A model generated the notes under the pieces. That model was not told the origin of the DNA. It ran no database searches and saw only the letters and a list, made by a program, of their open reading frames with translations. A DNA stretch of 64,000 nucleotides, taken from positions 1 through 64,000 of the forward strand of contig LLCB01000197.1 in NCBI GenBank assembly GCA_001414345.1. Direction: 5' to 3'. This document shows positions 45,943 to 58,935 of the stretch, one piece after another. A program made the translations under genes and the position numbers. Numbering within the stretch: the stretch's first letter is position 1; each line of letters starts with the position of its first letter. The stretch is from Hymenoscyphus infarciens. Lineage: Eukaryota > Ascomycota > Leotiomycetes > Helotiales > Helotiaceae.

Positions 45943-47802
45943 TTAGTCGGACTCGTCGGGACTCTCCAATCGGGTTCGGTAACTCTCTGCGGAACGGTAG
46001 GTAACCTTAGCTGGGGACGATAAAGGGAATGCTCCGGGAACGTAGGGAGAGACTTCAGGAAGTGGACTTGGTGCGCGCCAGCGGGACATGACAGCATTTG
46101 GAGCCCGTGTTGCAAGTGAAATAAATTGCGAAAAGAGCCGTTGTTCCGGTACTGTTTGAGGATTTCCTGATGTTTTATTAACTTTGATGAAATTGGCATG
46201 AGGATTGAGTCTTTGTTTTTCGATATTCGGGACGAATAGACCTCCAGTCGCAGCGGGTTGCTGGGTTCCACCAATGATTGGGCCGCCAGAGGCTGGAGTA
46301 GTAGTGTTAACGGCAGCGAAAAGGCCACCGACAGGCTTTGCTTGATTTTGACTGAAGAGGCCAGCACCACCTGCGAACTCACCAAAGTCGGTACCCGATT
46401 GAGGCTGTTGTTGTGGTTGGCCAAAAAGGCTGTCTGGGGTTTGTGCTTGCGCGGTGTTATTGGCACCAAATAAACTTCCTGTTGATCCAAAGCGCGGGTC
46501 TTTACCAAAATCAAAACCAGATGCTGCGGCTGCGGCTTCTCCGTCTTCTAAAGGTATAAAGTCTTGGGCTCCTAGAAACGGGTCTTTGCCTGAAGAATAC
46601 TGAGGTTGGATGGGGGGTTGTACATTGATATTGGGATGGGGAGCAGACGCCTCGATTGGGGATGGGAGCTGCTGTGCCGGGAGATCATACGCCTGAACGG
46701 GATCTTCCTCCTCCTTCTGTGGCTGGGAGGCTTTAACGGTCTTTGATCGAGCCTTGTCCACAATCTTCTTGGAATCTGTGGTGAGGTCAACCGGGTTATT
46801 CATGCTCTCGCCAATTGCACCAATTGGCCCCAAGTCAACTATACTATCACCGGTAAGATCGATTAAATGGCTTACGGAGCTTCTTGCTTTCTTGAGAAAA
46901 TCTCGATTGACGGGATATGGCGCCAATCTGTCTCTGGCCCTGACTCGTGAACGGGTATTTGAAGCAGGGTGGCTTTCTGGTGACTGACTTCTCATATATG
47001 GACCAGAATTGTGAAGCGACGGCAAACTGTTCTTTTTCTGGCGACGCGGCTTCTTTACCACGGGTGCTGGTACTGAATCTCCTGAGACCATTTGGGCCAT
47101 TGAAGCCATTGGAGCTCTTGGAGCAGGCGGTGGAGCACGAGGGGCGGTATCATACATCGACCCAGGCGGGCAGCCAGGGTAATCGAAATCCACAAATGCC
47201 TCGAGAGGCTTTTGCGTGATTCTCTGGAGATTTTCAAGGTCACCGTGGTAAATTGCCAGCTCAATGCACCGTAGCTTGTTCCTTCTCGGAAAATCCTTGA
47301 AGCCATAAGCAAGCTCAACGGCATCGATCATCATTTTTTTGATGCATTCGATACTGGTGACTTTTCGGTGCACAGAGGCATGTCGCAAATGGGACAATCG
47401 ACCGAGTAGTTCCCTGATGTGAGTGCGGTGGAATTGAGTGGCCGTAGGCGGAATACTCCTATCGAAGGAAGCATACAATACGCTCCACCATGTATTTAGC
47501 TCCCCCGCCTCAGGAGTATCCCAGCCTCTCTCTTGTAGCAGGCCCGGGCACCAATGTCGCACAAAATAGAATATAACCTCCTCTAGGATCTTTTGGACGG
47601 CGGTCAAAAGGGTATGTTGTATCCTGTAAGGAAATGCGATCTGCGAGCGACGGGCGCATTCGCGAGAATAAGGACCGTGATCTTTCCTGATGGCTGCGAA
47701 AAAGGTCAACTGGGGTAGAGATACGAGAGATACATACATGTATGGCATGTTCTTGCGAAGAGCGAAGGAGAGCTGACTGGTATGGCATTACTTACGCGGC
47801 AT
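45943..47802 (-). CDS. Fungal protein with FG repeats and possible SUMO-interacting motifs
   Basis: Exons 47802-47796 (7 nt) and 47693-45943 (complement) encode 585 residues. The micro-exon supplies ATG CCG C and a 102-nt intron (GTAAGT, TTGAC branch, CGCAG) joins it to the main exon, giving MPPIRKDHGPYSRECARRS. Residues about 10-160 are a helical region (LLTAVQKILEEVIFYFVRHW, IRELLGRLSHLRHASVHRK) seen in fungal proteins of unknown function. KKPRRQKK (216-223) is a likely nuclear signal. LIDLTGD (279-285) and VDLTTD (304-309) resemble SUMO-interacting motifs. The second half has nucleoporin-like SLFG and GLF motifs. A nuclear-pore or SUMO-linked role is only an inference. A minus frame also opens at ATG 47748 without the intron, but its first residues are intron-like. 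Confidence 0.65.
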
Positions 47803-50100
47803 CTTGTAGGTTGGGTTGTGTTCCAAACTGGCAGAAGAGTCTTGGGGGTTCCAGGTTGTTGTCGCTCTCTGTCGGGGTTGAGTGGAGGTTGAGATATCTT
47901 CGATCTGGGAGAGACAGCTGGAGAGAGACAGCTGGAGAGAGACAGCTGGAGAGAGATAGCTGGAGAGAGACTGGAGAGAGACTGGAAGTCTGACGTTGAT
48001 GGCGCCTACCTTGACCTCGACCTCGACCTCGGTCTACCTCCTGCAAAGAGGCTTGCAAAGGTATGAAGTAGTCGCAATGGAATACCATCCACCAGAGTCC
48101 GAAGCTCTTCGGTGGTGGTTCGCCTGGCCTGGTCTGACTTGGAGGTGTAGATGTCGATAGACACGCTTCCCTCCCAAGTTGAGTGGTGAAAGTGGTGTAA
48201 ATATTTATTCTGCCGCCAGTGGAAAATTAAGTTGTAAGCGACGGGAAGCAACTCGAGTCGCGACTTCCCCAACGACCCCATTCACTCCCATCACCGCAAG
48301 AGAAAGGTTCAAGAATATCAAAACACAACATTTCGCGAATGTCGCAGAGGGCGATACCTCACCTCCGATGAGTTGGAGCTGAAATTCCACTAGGTTCATT
48401 CCATTCTCTTGCATTCTAAAAAGAGGTTGCGAATTACTTTTTTGTTTGAGCGAACGTCTTTCAGAACGTCTCTCTTCGGGAGCTCGCCGCTGCTGATCAA
48501 AATGCTGCTGTCGAGTTCTCCCAAAAAGTGTCTGGAAAGACGCAACATTGCGACGGACAGAGAGGAAAGTTTGCAAGCAAGAACAGGAAGCATACCCTTT
48601 CCTCGAGACTCACGCTGCTTGAGATCCCGACAAGAATTCTAGCAAAATGAGGCTATCCCAGACAATGACAATCGGCAGCCCTCCCAGCTTTACTTCAACA
48701 GTATGCTTGTGCCTGGGAGGTTGGAAGCAAATTTGCTCCTCTTTAGCATCGACCCAAAAAGGAAGGCAATTCTCGCACTACAGATGGGAAGCAACTACTG
48801 TAGGTGAAAAGGATGAGATTGAGGAGTCCTTGTTCTACCTCTCGTCGAAAACATTCTTCTACTTGAAAGTTTTACTGACACCAAGCATTTAGGAGAACTC
48901 GGAAAACCCGTGCGCTGTAGTCGAATGATACCAACTTCCTAATTAAGCCTCCCGAAACAGAGGTGAACCGAGTTTTTCTCGAGGCAATCAGCCATCCTGG
49001 CGAATGGATCGACAGAACCAAGCATATCCTTCTGCGGTGTAGGTCTGAAGAATTTCATGTGATTGCGAGAGGAGTATCGCTTCTTCCTCCTTCACCCTCC
49101 TGCCCAAAGGGGCACCACGCCGGAGGAAGTACAACGAAAGACTTCAACCCTACAATCTGATTGCCAATCTGCAAACTCGAGCTTCCAATCAATTATTGCC
49201 AAACCTCAGTACTCTTATCTCGCACAAGTGGAAGGCAGATATGAAAACGTATTTTGGCTCTCTGCCGACTACCGAGAAGAAAACATGGGTTTACTTTACG
49301 AGTGGAGTTTCCAAGTTGTATAACGATGGAACATGTCTCTGCAATTGAGATTCTGCAAGACTGGCGGCCGCAACATTCCACAAGACGATGAAAGGCACAG
49401 CCTTATTTCGACATGGCGAGAGAGAAAGGGGGGTGGACTGTGTCAGGGAGGCCGCTCGCAAACTCCATACTCTAGTAATAAGGTTTCGGGGAATTCTCGG
49501 AATGATCTTTCGTCGAGTTGAAGAGATTGTTCATGAAACGCCCCAGTTATTTGGAATGCAATCTGGTGGGTAATGTCAGAACCTTCAGGCTCAAAGAATT
49601 TTGCCAAGCGGAGGAGAGCGAAGTAGATCTTTCACTGATCCGTGTACTTTTCCTTGGTAATTAATAGGAACTCGATACATTTTGCCATTGACAGAACAGC
49701 ATCACCGACCAAGTTACAAGGTCGGCAGGCCTTGGGGGCTAATCGCACAGTAGAGAAACACGTCCTTGGGAGAGGGATAACGATCCACAAAAGTCTGCAA
49801 GATGCCCAACTACATACAAGGCCTTTGCATGAACGCGTCGAGGTTTCGTGCCATACGGACATGGTTTATGTCGGGCTGTTTTTTCGATATGGCAGGAGGA
49901 TTGACTCCAGGTGGCCGAGACCGACATGCCGCAACGACAGAAGAGGGGAGGTTATGTTAACGTTTTGGGTGGCACACTCACAAAGCTTATATTGACAGAA
50001 TGTCCACAGACATACCTCTTGGCGATAGCATCACCACCGATTACAGGACTACTGGTACCTCTATGGAGATCGCACCACTGGCACGCGGTTTTAAATAAGC
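47803..50100. other. Gene-poor GC-balanced region
   Basis: The promoter of the FG-rich gene lies at the left, with a 14-bp minisatellite. The rest has many short open frames on both strands, none with a recognisable domain or good codon use. It may be an old decayed region that escaped RIP. Confidence 0.4.
47905..47985. repeat. 14-bp GCTGGAGAGAGACA minisatellite in the FG-gene promoter
   Basis: Units start at 47917, 47931, 47945 and 47959, 14 bp apart, followed by two shorter CTGGAGAGAGA units. The array ends about 110 bp upstream of the ATG at 47802. Confidence 0.85.
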
Positions 50101-50299
50101 CCTGACCCTCCGCAGGGCTGCTTATACCGGCTATAACTAGCCCTCCTAAGAGCCGTGTAACTCGGTTAAAACGTTGCGACGCGGCAACTACGCGCGGCAG
50201 CTAGCTACACGCTGAACTAAAATAAGGAAGCCCGAGGATAAAGACGCGATATAGCACGCGCATAGCTATAGGCTATCTAGATAGACTATAGTATAATAT

Positions 50300-50920
50300 T
50301 AGAATAGTAATAGTAAATATAACTTAAATAGACGAAGAAGTCTAAACTTTACTTTCTAGACTTTAATAGACTAATAAGTCTAGAATATTTAATTTATTAT
50401 ATAGATTATATATACCTTTTAATAACTAATAGACTAATAGTATTAGAATATTTATGCCTTTTAATAGCTAATAGACGAATATATCTAGAATATTTAATAT
50501 TTTATATATCTTATATAAACTCTTAAATAGCTAATAAGTCTATAATATTTAATTTATTATTTAATTTATTATATATATTAATAATAGCTCTTAGTATTTA
50601 ATAGTCTAGTAAGCTTAAACTAACTAAATAAAAAGTTATAATATATATACTCTTTAGTTTTTAATAGACTAATAAGTCTAAAGTAATTATATAAATATAA
50701 ATAATATTTAATATATATACTTTTTAGTTTTTAATAAACTAAAAAATCTAAGATAATTAGCTATTTTAGATATTAGTAGTTTAATAAGTCTTAATTAATT
50801 AAGTAAATAAATAAAGTTTATAATAAAATAATTAGTCTAAAATAACTATATAAAGAAATAATCTATATATATAAAATCTAGACTTTTTAGATTTTAATAA
50901 GCTAATAAGACGTTTTATAA
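50300..50920. repeat. Degenerate subterminal repeats with AATAGACTAATAAGTCTA
   Basis: AATAGACTAATAAGTCTA and variants recur about every 50-70 bp, each followed by GAATATTTAAT-like sequence. These look like subterminal repeats of the surrounding DNA element. Confidence 0.65.
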
Positions 50921-50923
50921 TTA

Positions 50924-52972
50924 TTATAAGAGTAAATAGCCTCTTATATACTAGTTATATACTATAAGAGGTTATAGTACGTATAGAGTAGGCTATAGAG
51001 TAGACTAGAAGTACGTAAGTTAAATTAGTATAGAGTAGATTAGATAATCGCTAAATCACGTTTCTAAGAAGTCGAAGTATAAGATAAGAGTAAAGACTTA
51101 AAATTAACTTTTAACTTAATTTCTAATTATAAGAATACTAGAAGGCTATATATACTTCTAGAGTAAATACTAGAAGCTTCTATAGCTTATAAATCAAAAA
51201 GTTACTAGAAGATTCTAAAGATTATATATTTACTTAACTATAACTAAGAACGTAACTAAACCTTCTAGATAATACTAGAAAGAACTAGTATAGACTAAGG
51301 TTTAAATCTAAAGTCTATTAGTAAGTAAGGTAATTATTATCTAATACTAATATATATATACTCGCTTAGCTAGCGTTCTTAGCTATAAGTAGATAGCTTT
51401 TTAAATTTTAAGCTCTTTATATATTTCTAATATAGTAGTAATATACTCGGTTCTACGTATCTACTAGAGTTACTACTATACGCTCTTTTTATAAACCTTA
51501 TTTTTAAAGCTTTAAGCTTCTTTTACTTAATAGTATAAACCTATTCTACTCTTACGAAAGTAACTAATTTATCTACTTTATAAAAATAATAATTTACTTA
51601 ATCTACTATAATAATAGACTCGAATAAGAAGCCTAAGCCTAGTACTAGTATTCTCTTACTTATAAAGAAGAACTTTAATAAATAGATAATCGATATTTAT
51701 ATCTTACTTAACTAAAATAAGCTATAGAAGATTATTATAGAATAGTATCTTCTAGCTTAACTTTCTAATAACGAAAAGAAGACTAAACTAGAAAAGGAAA
51801 AGCTTATTAAATATTAAACTAAATAAGTATAACTTATTAAAGTAGTTAATCTTATTATACTTTATTTCTTATCTAATATTAATTATAAGCTTAAAAATAG
51901 AGATTTTAATAATAGTTAGCTTCTTACTCTAGACAACTAAACTAGCTTTATAAAATCTCTTATTTAGCTTCTTATCTACTACTACGATAATACTAAAAAT
52001 ATAGAAGAGTATTTATAAGAAGTTAAGACTCTTATTAAACGAGTTAACTTCTTTAACGTCGTTCTTACTTCTAATATATATATAATTCTTACTCTTACTC
52101 TAGGACTTTATAATTATAAGTCTTACTAATCTATTATATAACTTTAGTAAATTAATAATATTACTTTTATAAATAAAGTAATATAAATAGTTTAAGACGA
52201 AATAGTATATAAAAAGAAAGCTAGTTTTAGTAGAGATAGTACTTTTTTAGTCTACTAAAACTCTAGTTTCTTAAAATATATAAAGTATAAGAAGTCTAGC
52301 TATAAAAGTAAGAAATACTAGATTAATAAGACTTATAACTATTATAAAAGGAAGAGATATATTAAAAAGATAAAGAAGTATAATAATAAGAATAAGAAAA
52401 GATATAAAGAGAAGAATAGAAGCGAATTAGATAGAATAGAGAAGGCTTTTAGCTATACTTCTCTTTCTTAATAAACTATATAATATAAACGATATAATAT
52501 AATATATTAGAAACGAGGTTCTTAGATTTATTAAGAGATTAGCTACTTCTTAAAAGACTTAATAAGAGAGTAGTCTCTTAGGATATTTTAAAGAACTTAA
52601 GTCTATCTTTAGTTTTTAGAATATTTTAAAAGACTTGAATTTGCTTTTAGTTATTAGAATATTTTTAAAAGACTTAAGTTTATCTTCGGATTTGCTTTTT
52701 ATAGAATATTTTTTTAAGAGAAATAATACTTTTTTTAGAAAGATAGAATATTATATTAAAAGAGACGCTTTTAAAGATAATTTATAGAAAATAGATAAGA
52801 AACGAAAGAGAAATAAAAGGTTATAAAGTAGTATTACTTAGAGAGAGATATTATAAGAGTAAATAGTCTCTTATATACTAGTTATATATCTACTCGCTTA
52901 GCTAGCGTTCTTAGCTATAAGTAGTTAGCTTAGATAGCTTTTTAAATATTAAGCTCTTTATATATTTCTAAT
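50924..52972. mobile_element. RIP-mutated LTR-type element with one LTR longer than the other
   Basis: The right repeat (52851-52972) matches the left one in two halves: 50924-50961 (AGTAAATAGCCTCTTATATA) and 51358-51430 (CTCGCTTAGCTAGCGTTCTT), with about 400 bp more in the left copy. Between the repeats, near 52320-52470, one frame reads a Lys/Arg-rich stretch with tyrosines where a RIP-mutated gag zinc knuckle would have had Cys and His. That reading is an inference. Confidence 0.5.
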
Positions 52973-53225
52973 AATAATTAGGCTCTAGCTATCTATATAT
53001 CTATATATTACTATATCGCGACTATATTACTATTAGTAGCTCTAGTAGTTATTCTATAACTATGTTATAAGCTAAAGCTCTTCTCTTAGTATTATTATAT
53101 TATTCTATACTCTATTATAATAGCTTAGACCTCGCTGAGTTATAACGCTCTAACCGAGTTATATAGCTCTTAGGAAAGTCTATTATAACTAGTATAACTA
53201 GGTCTTAAAAGCTTAAAAGAGTTAA

Positions 53226-53883
53226 GACGCGCTATACTCGTAGCTGGATTCCAACCGTTATCGTCGCTCCTTATCACTAGTATCGGGATCGACAACTTTA
53301 AGAACCTGCCCTCAGATCATCTTCTCTCCTTCCAACGTCGGCGAACTACTGCAGCGAAATCTGAAGAATTGCGGCGATATCAACGTCTCATCGTCCCGCC
53401 GATGGAGCCTGTCCTGCTACCACCCCCACCCAACTTTGGTCCTGCTAGGCAGGCTTTTTACTTCACACGGTCGGTACCTAGCCTTGCGCATTCCTCCGCT
53501 TCCACACGCTAAGCCTATAGGAAAAATTATTTTGTTAGGCCGCTCTAAGAATCTTCAAATCTTCCTCCGTCATTCCCAAATAGCCTAGCTCCTTCACCAG
53601 TAAATGGCAAACATGCGCTGGTTAAAAATATATTGCCTGATAGTATTTGGAATGTTGTATATGCCACATTTCCCCAGATTTCGCCATGTTCTTTTGATTG
53701 TTGCGTATCACATGTCATATACTGTAAGTTTTGTAATATAGGAGTTTACGGTATTACACTGGCAAGCGCTGGCAGTTGGAAGCATCCATCATACGGGGCT
53801 TTCTACAATTGAAATGCCGAGGCGGGAGTCCGTTTTCAAGGCCTAAACGACATTGGTCCGATCAAGGAATGATATACGTATAC
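53226..53883. other. GC-rich island between two transposon blocks
   Basis: Composition is suddenly normal. A frame open from 53282 to the TAA at 53510-53512 reads IDNFKNLPSDHLLSFQRRR and a proline run, but starts after a stop and has no start codon of its own. It may be the last fragment of an old gene. The rest shows nothing. Confidence 0.35.
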
Positions 53884-56342
53884 ATCTTACGTATACGCGG
53901 CGTACTCTAAAACACACTTATAGAGACCGCGCGCTATACTAAGAACCGGCTCTTAGAGAGCTTCAAAGTCTAGTTAACGTATTCTTAACTAAAGAGCCTT
54001 ATACTATAAGTCTATACGTAAAAAGTATTTTTATAATAAATTATTAGATTTATAAAAAAGTCTATAATTTAATTAGAAGTAGATATCTATAGTAATATAT
54101 TCTATTTCTTTATAAAAGCTTAGTATATCTTCTCTATAGTCGTAGATTAGTACTAATATTTATAAAATACTTATTTAATCTACTACTAGTACTTCTTTAT
54201 AGAAAAAGCTCTATATATATAAATCTATAATACTAGACTTATAAGTAGTGAAATAGAGAAAATAAAATCTAAAAGAGTTTATTTCTCTATTAAATAGAGA
54301 ATATATATAAAAGAGAAATATAGTTATAATAGCTAAGATAGATTACTTATCTACTAAATAGAGAATAAGAGTTAATAAAATTTTAATTTATAATAGTTTT
54401 AATCTTTATTAATTCGAAAATATATATAAAAGAGATATATAAAATAAGAATAGCTAAAAAAGTCTAGTTCTTAACTAAGTAGAGAATAGAAGATAAAATA
54501 GAAAGTAATAATAGTTTTAATATCTACTAAATAGAAAATATAAGTAAAAGAGCTATATATAGCTATACTATCTCGAATAGTTTAAATCTCTACTAACTAA
54601 AGAATAAGAGTATATTTTAATAATACTCTTTTTTAATTAAGAATCTATTTTAAAAGTTTTAAGCTTTTTGAAATACTAGTTAGAAGTTAATAAGATTTAA
54701 CTAGACTATATAGATCTTATTAATTAACTAGATATAGAATAGTATTTTAATAATAGTAACTATAAGAGAGAAGAGAATAGTTTATAATATAAATATTTTT
54801 AAAAAAGATAAAAGTAGTCTTTTAACTTTAATTATATTATAAACTTTTATTTAAGCTATATATACTTTATATAAGAAGGTCTTAGTCTTTTCTTTTAAAA
54901 TATAATTAATTAATAAAACTTCTATTCTTTCTTATAAGTTAAGATTCTAATCTAGCTACTACTATTAGATAAAAACTAGTTAAGCTTTTACTTTTTATAT
55001 AATCTTTTACTTTATTTTTATTATTAGATATTTATCTAAATTAGTTAATACTCTAATACTTTAGAGTTAAAAGTCTTTAACTTAATTATTTTTATATATA
55101 TATCTTTTAAAAGTTATTTTCTTTATTTTCTAAATAATTTTAAATTTATAATTCTAGTAAACTATATTATTAATATATAATATAAATATAAAGGTTTATA
55201 AGTTATAAATTTACTTTAAAATCCTATTTTCTAGTACTTTTAAAATAAAATTTCTTTTTATATATATACTAAGTTATTAGTATCTAATAGATATTATTTT
55301 TAATACTCTTTTTATTTATATAATAACTAAAAAGAAACTTAACTTTAAAGTAGATTATATAGCTTTTCTTATAATAATACTAGTAGATTAGAATTAGATT
55401 ATAAAAACTTTATATAACTAAGAAGATTCATTAAATAGAACTAAAATAATATTTAATCTATAAATCTACTAACTTTTGAAATTCAAAATTAATATCTTTT
55501 TAAGTCTATAATTTATATTATACTTACTAGATATTCTTTTTTTACTTACTACTTAGTAGAGAACGAGACTATTCTAGCTATAGATATCTCTTTTACTTAT
55601 ATAATTAACTTAAAGATTAAAACTATTATAGTTTTATATTATATTTACTCTTATTCTCTACTTAATAGAGAACTAAGCTATACTAGCGACTATATTTATA
55701 TTTATTCTTTACTTCTTATTCTCTACTAGTAGAGAATTTAACAAAGCTAGTTATATATTTTTTATACTTTTAATCTCTACTTAGTAAAGAGACAATTCTA
55801 GCTATTATAGTTATATATATTATTCTTTATCTTATTTTCTACTTATAAAGAAGTAGAGTATTCTAATATCTATAGTTATTTTTCTATATTTAATTCTTAT
55901 TCTCTATTTAGTAGAGAATTAGACTAATCTAGCTTTTTATCTTCTCTACTCTTAGTCTCTACTTAGTAGTAAATAAGAGAATTAAACTATTATTATTATA
56001 TATATTTTTTACTCTTATTTTCTATTTTATAAAAAAGTAGATAAATCTAGCTTTATATTTTATATACTCTTATTTCTTAATTTATAAAAAATTAGTCTAT
56101 TTAAGCTATTTTAACTATATATATATATCTATTTTACTTATATTCTCTACTAAGTAGAGAATATAAGTATTATTACTAATTTTTACTTAATAGAGAATTT
56201 AACTATTCTAGTTATTATACTTATATATCTCTTTACTAGTATTCTCTACTTAGTAGACTTTATAAAACTCTAGGAGCTAGTTCTTAGTATAGTACGCGGC
56301 CTCTAGAAGTAGGTCTAGTAATAGAGTTCGTATAGGTAAGAT
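53884..56342. mobile_element. Full-length TIR transposon with palindromic subterminal repeats
   Basis: Left end 53884-53975 and right end 56255-56342 are reverse complements over about 80 bp (CTATACTAAGAACCGGCTC against CTATACTAAGAACTAGCTC), with RIP-type differences. Between them, 54280-54610 and 55550-56270 carry decayed CTCTACTTAGTAGAG palindromes; 56151-56170 is a perfect example. The same ends and palindromes occur at 1-1620. The 2.46-kb interior has no surviving frame, so the element is non-autonomous or destroyed. Confidence 0.7.
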
Positions 56343-56956
56343 ATTAAGAGATATATATTACTCTTCTTTCGTAGAATATAATAAAAGGTAGATTACTAGT
56401 GCTGGTTTTACTAAAGAAGAGTCAACTATTAGCTCCGAGGCGTCTGTTTTTTTAATAGAGTCGATTTAGCCAGTTGCCGAGAGAGAGCATAAACTGGCCT
56501 GTAAATCGGAGATACCTCTTACCTACTATTTTACCTACTTTTCCCTGTCTAGAAACCCTCGAGGTTCCAACATTACTGAGTCTTTGTAAGTATCTCGTCA
56601 TCCTAAACTGTTACCAAAACCAGACGGACTGCTTTCTCTAAATTAGTCACTGTACTCAACTACCTAGCATAGTGGCAAGACTATCGCTTAGTCCCCCGTG
56701 ACATAGTACAGTGCAATTTTTGATAAGAGAAAACTTGGCGTGCCCTGTACATTCTACTCTTTTGTATTTGAAAATCTTCACCTCGTTAAAAATTCATATC
56801 GTTGCATTATCCATATAGCCGACAAGGGTGTGGTTACGGAGTGATGTGCCTCTGGGAATCGCCACGAGTTTGACCATACCCACTGATCTAGACTTATATG
56901 TTCCCCTCCCTTACCCAGTTTTCTCTCGTTTCTAGACCAGAACTTACTACTCCAAA
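56343..56956. other. Upstream region of the ferric reductase gene
   Basis: Balanced composition returns at about 56400. No supported gene. It includes the promoter and leader of the gene starting at 56957 (context CCAAAATGG). Confidence 0.5.
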
Positions 56957-58935
56957 ATGGCATTTTTTACTCCAGTTGTTACAGGAAAGAATGCCACCGC
57001 CAATGCTGCTGCCGCTGCCGCGGCCAAGAAGCAACAGTTAGCAAGAGCCATTGCACAGAAGAACAATGAGAACGCAGCCAAATATTTCACAGCTGCTATG
57101 GCGGGTTTCATCTTGCTGTTCTCGATTTTCCACTGGAGCCGGCTCTTGTACAGCAGATATGCTTCCAAGTCTGTCAAGGAATCTAGCATCATGAAGGGTC
57201 AAGTTTCTTCAACCAGGTATGTCGGCAATCTCCCTTTTCTAATCTGCTTCGACTTCTTACATATAATTTTAGGTTGGCACGACAGATTCTCAACCACCCT
57301 GCTCCTGGTTTTAGTTCTGTTGGTCATCTCGTTGTCGTTCTGATCTATCTTGGGATCAATATTGCTTTGGCAGTAATTCGCGTAGACTTCAAAACACTAA
57401 TTGGCCCTGCGAAGAGATGTGGCTGGTAAGTCATTAAATGAACTTGCTACCTTCATAGTTCGTATGCTCACTTATTATAGGATCGCATTTTGCAATATCG
57501 CATTCCTGACCTTTTTGGCATTGAAGAACACACCACTCGCGTACCTGACAGCATACTCCTACGAAAGTCTCAACCCTCTTCATCAAATCGCTGGCTACAC
57601 CACTATAATCTCGGCGCTTCTCCACGTCACACTCGAATCCACGTACTTCAAGAGAGCCAACAATCTCCATGAATTGGTCGAGCGTGACCAGATTTTCGGC
57701 ATAGTCGCCGTCAGCGCCATGGTCACCATTTTCATCACAGCAATGGCTATGAAGAAGTTGAGATATGAAGCCTTCTACATCATTCATGTCACCATGTTTA
57801 TGCTCATCATCGTCATGCTCTCAATGCATCGACCGGAATTCGATATGAAAGAAATCATTATCGTCCTTGTTGCGGCTTCGATGTGGGGTTCGGATCGTAT
57901 CCTCCGAGGCCTCAGAATACTTTGGTATAGCCGGAACAACAAAGCCACTGTCTACCCTTTACCCCACGGAGGCACTCGAATCGTGCTGCCACGTTCGCCA
58001 TCACGCGCCATCCCTGGGACACATTGTTTCTTGTGGGTGCCCAAGATTCGCCATTTCGAGACACATCCTTTCACGATTGTTAGCACGAGTCCGAATCTTG
58101 AACTTGTCATTTCTGCCTACGATGGCTTTACAAGCGATCTTCATGATTACGCGGTAAAAAATCCTGGCACTGCACTTCGTGCTTCTATTGATGGACCTTA
58201 TGGTGCACTCCCGGATTTCTCAAAGTCGGCTGATAAACTTGTTCTCATTGCAGGTGGGAGTGGGGCTTCTTTTACCTTTGGTGTGGCGCTGGATACGATT
58301 AAGAGACTTGCTGTGGAGAGTACGATGAAGATTGATTTCATCTGGACTGTTCGTGAAGAAGGTAAGCACTCTACTATATTCATAAGTGTATGCTTGGTAT
58401 TAAGCATGACATAGAAGCAATAACTTGGTTCGCGAAAGAACTCAATGAACTCAGACTATCTCCTCGAGTCAACCTCCTCCTTCACACAACTCGACCATCA
58501 TCTGGAAAAACAAGCGGCACACAGACACCAGCGTCTTCGCAAGTTGACGAAGAGAAATCCATCGTTTTCCCACCCTCAATCAGCAGCCCCTCTGTCACCA
58601 GTCCATCGATGAGCCGCCCGTCCGTGAACACAAGTACCCAAACTCCATTCAAAACTGGCGATATCGAGAAACAAGATGCAGAGATGGAGCTTGGAATCCC
58701 TCGTCATCACCATACCCACCCATGGGACTCCTCGGTCCTTGTTGTTGTTCATGGACGACCGGATATTGATGTACTCATTAAAGATATCGTTTCTAAGACG
58801 GACAAGAGTCAGAGAATTGCTATTGCGGGATGTGGACCGGATAGCATGATGAACGTTTTGAGGAAGTCGGCCACTGAGGCTATTAGTGTTTCTGGACCCA
58901 GCATTGAATTCCATTCTGAATCTTTTGGTTGGTAA
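56957..58935 (+). CDS. Ferric-chelate reductase (FRE/NOX superfamily)
   Basis: Exons 56957-57216, 57273-57425, 57481-58361 and 58415-58935 encode 604 residues. The family moves electrons from NADPH through FAD and two haems across the plasma membrane to reduce Fe(III) or Cu(II). A first helix (about 43-62) precedes the ferric-reductase transmembrane core. Haem-ligand histidines are H172/H186 and H240/H254, both spaced 14 residues in separate helices. The FAD site is HPFTIVS (333-339), the NADPH site GGSGAS (396-401), and the C-terminal NADPH motif is IAGCGPDSMM. A Ser/Thr-rich disordered insert lies before HHHTHPWDSS. The N-terminus is short and has no clear signal peptide. All three introns (53-56 nt) keep frame. 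Substrate metal is not determined by sequence. Confidence 0.87.

Larger units (their letters stand above)
50100..53225. mobile_element. Nested transposon block bounded by terminal inverted repeats
   Basis: Left TIR at about 50125-50180 (CTCCTAAGAGCCGTGTAACTC) matches the reverse complement of about 53135-53195 (TCCTAAGAGCTATATAACTC), with RIP-type changes. The block interior is AT-rich and CA/TG-poor. It contains the LTR pair at 50924-52972. Exact outer ends are uncertain. Confidence 0.55.

Noticed and set aside
46258..47219. Plus-strand frames opposite the FG-rich gene
   Set aside because: Shadows of the long minus-strand gene.
48205..49995. Several 80-123-residue frames on both strands
   Set aside because: They overlap in different frames, show no domain and have no consistent codon use.
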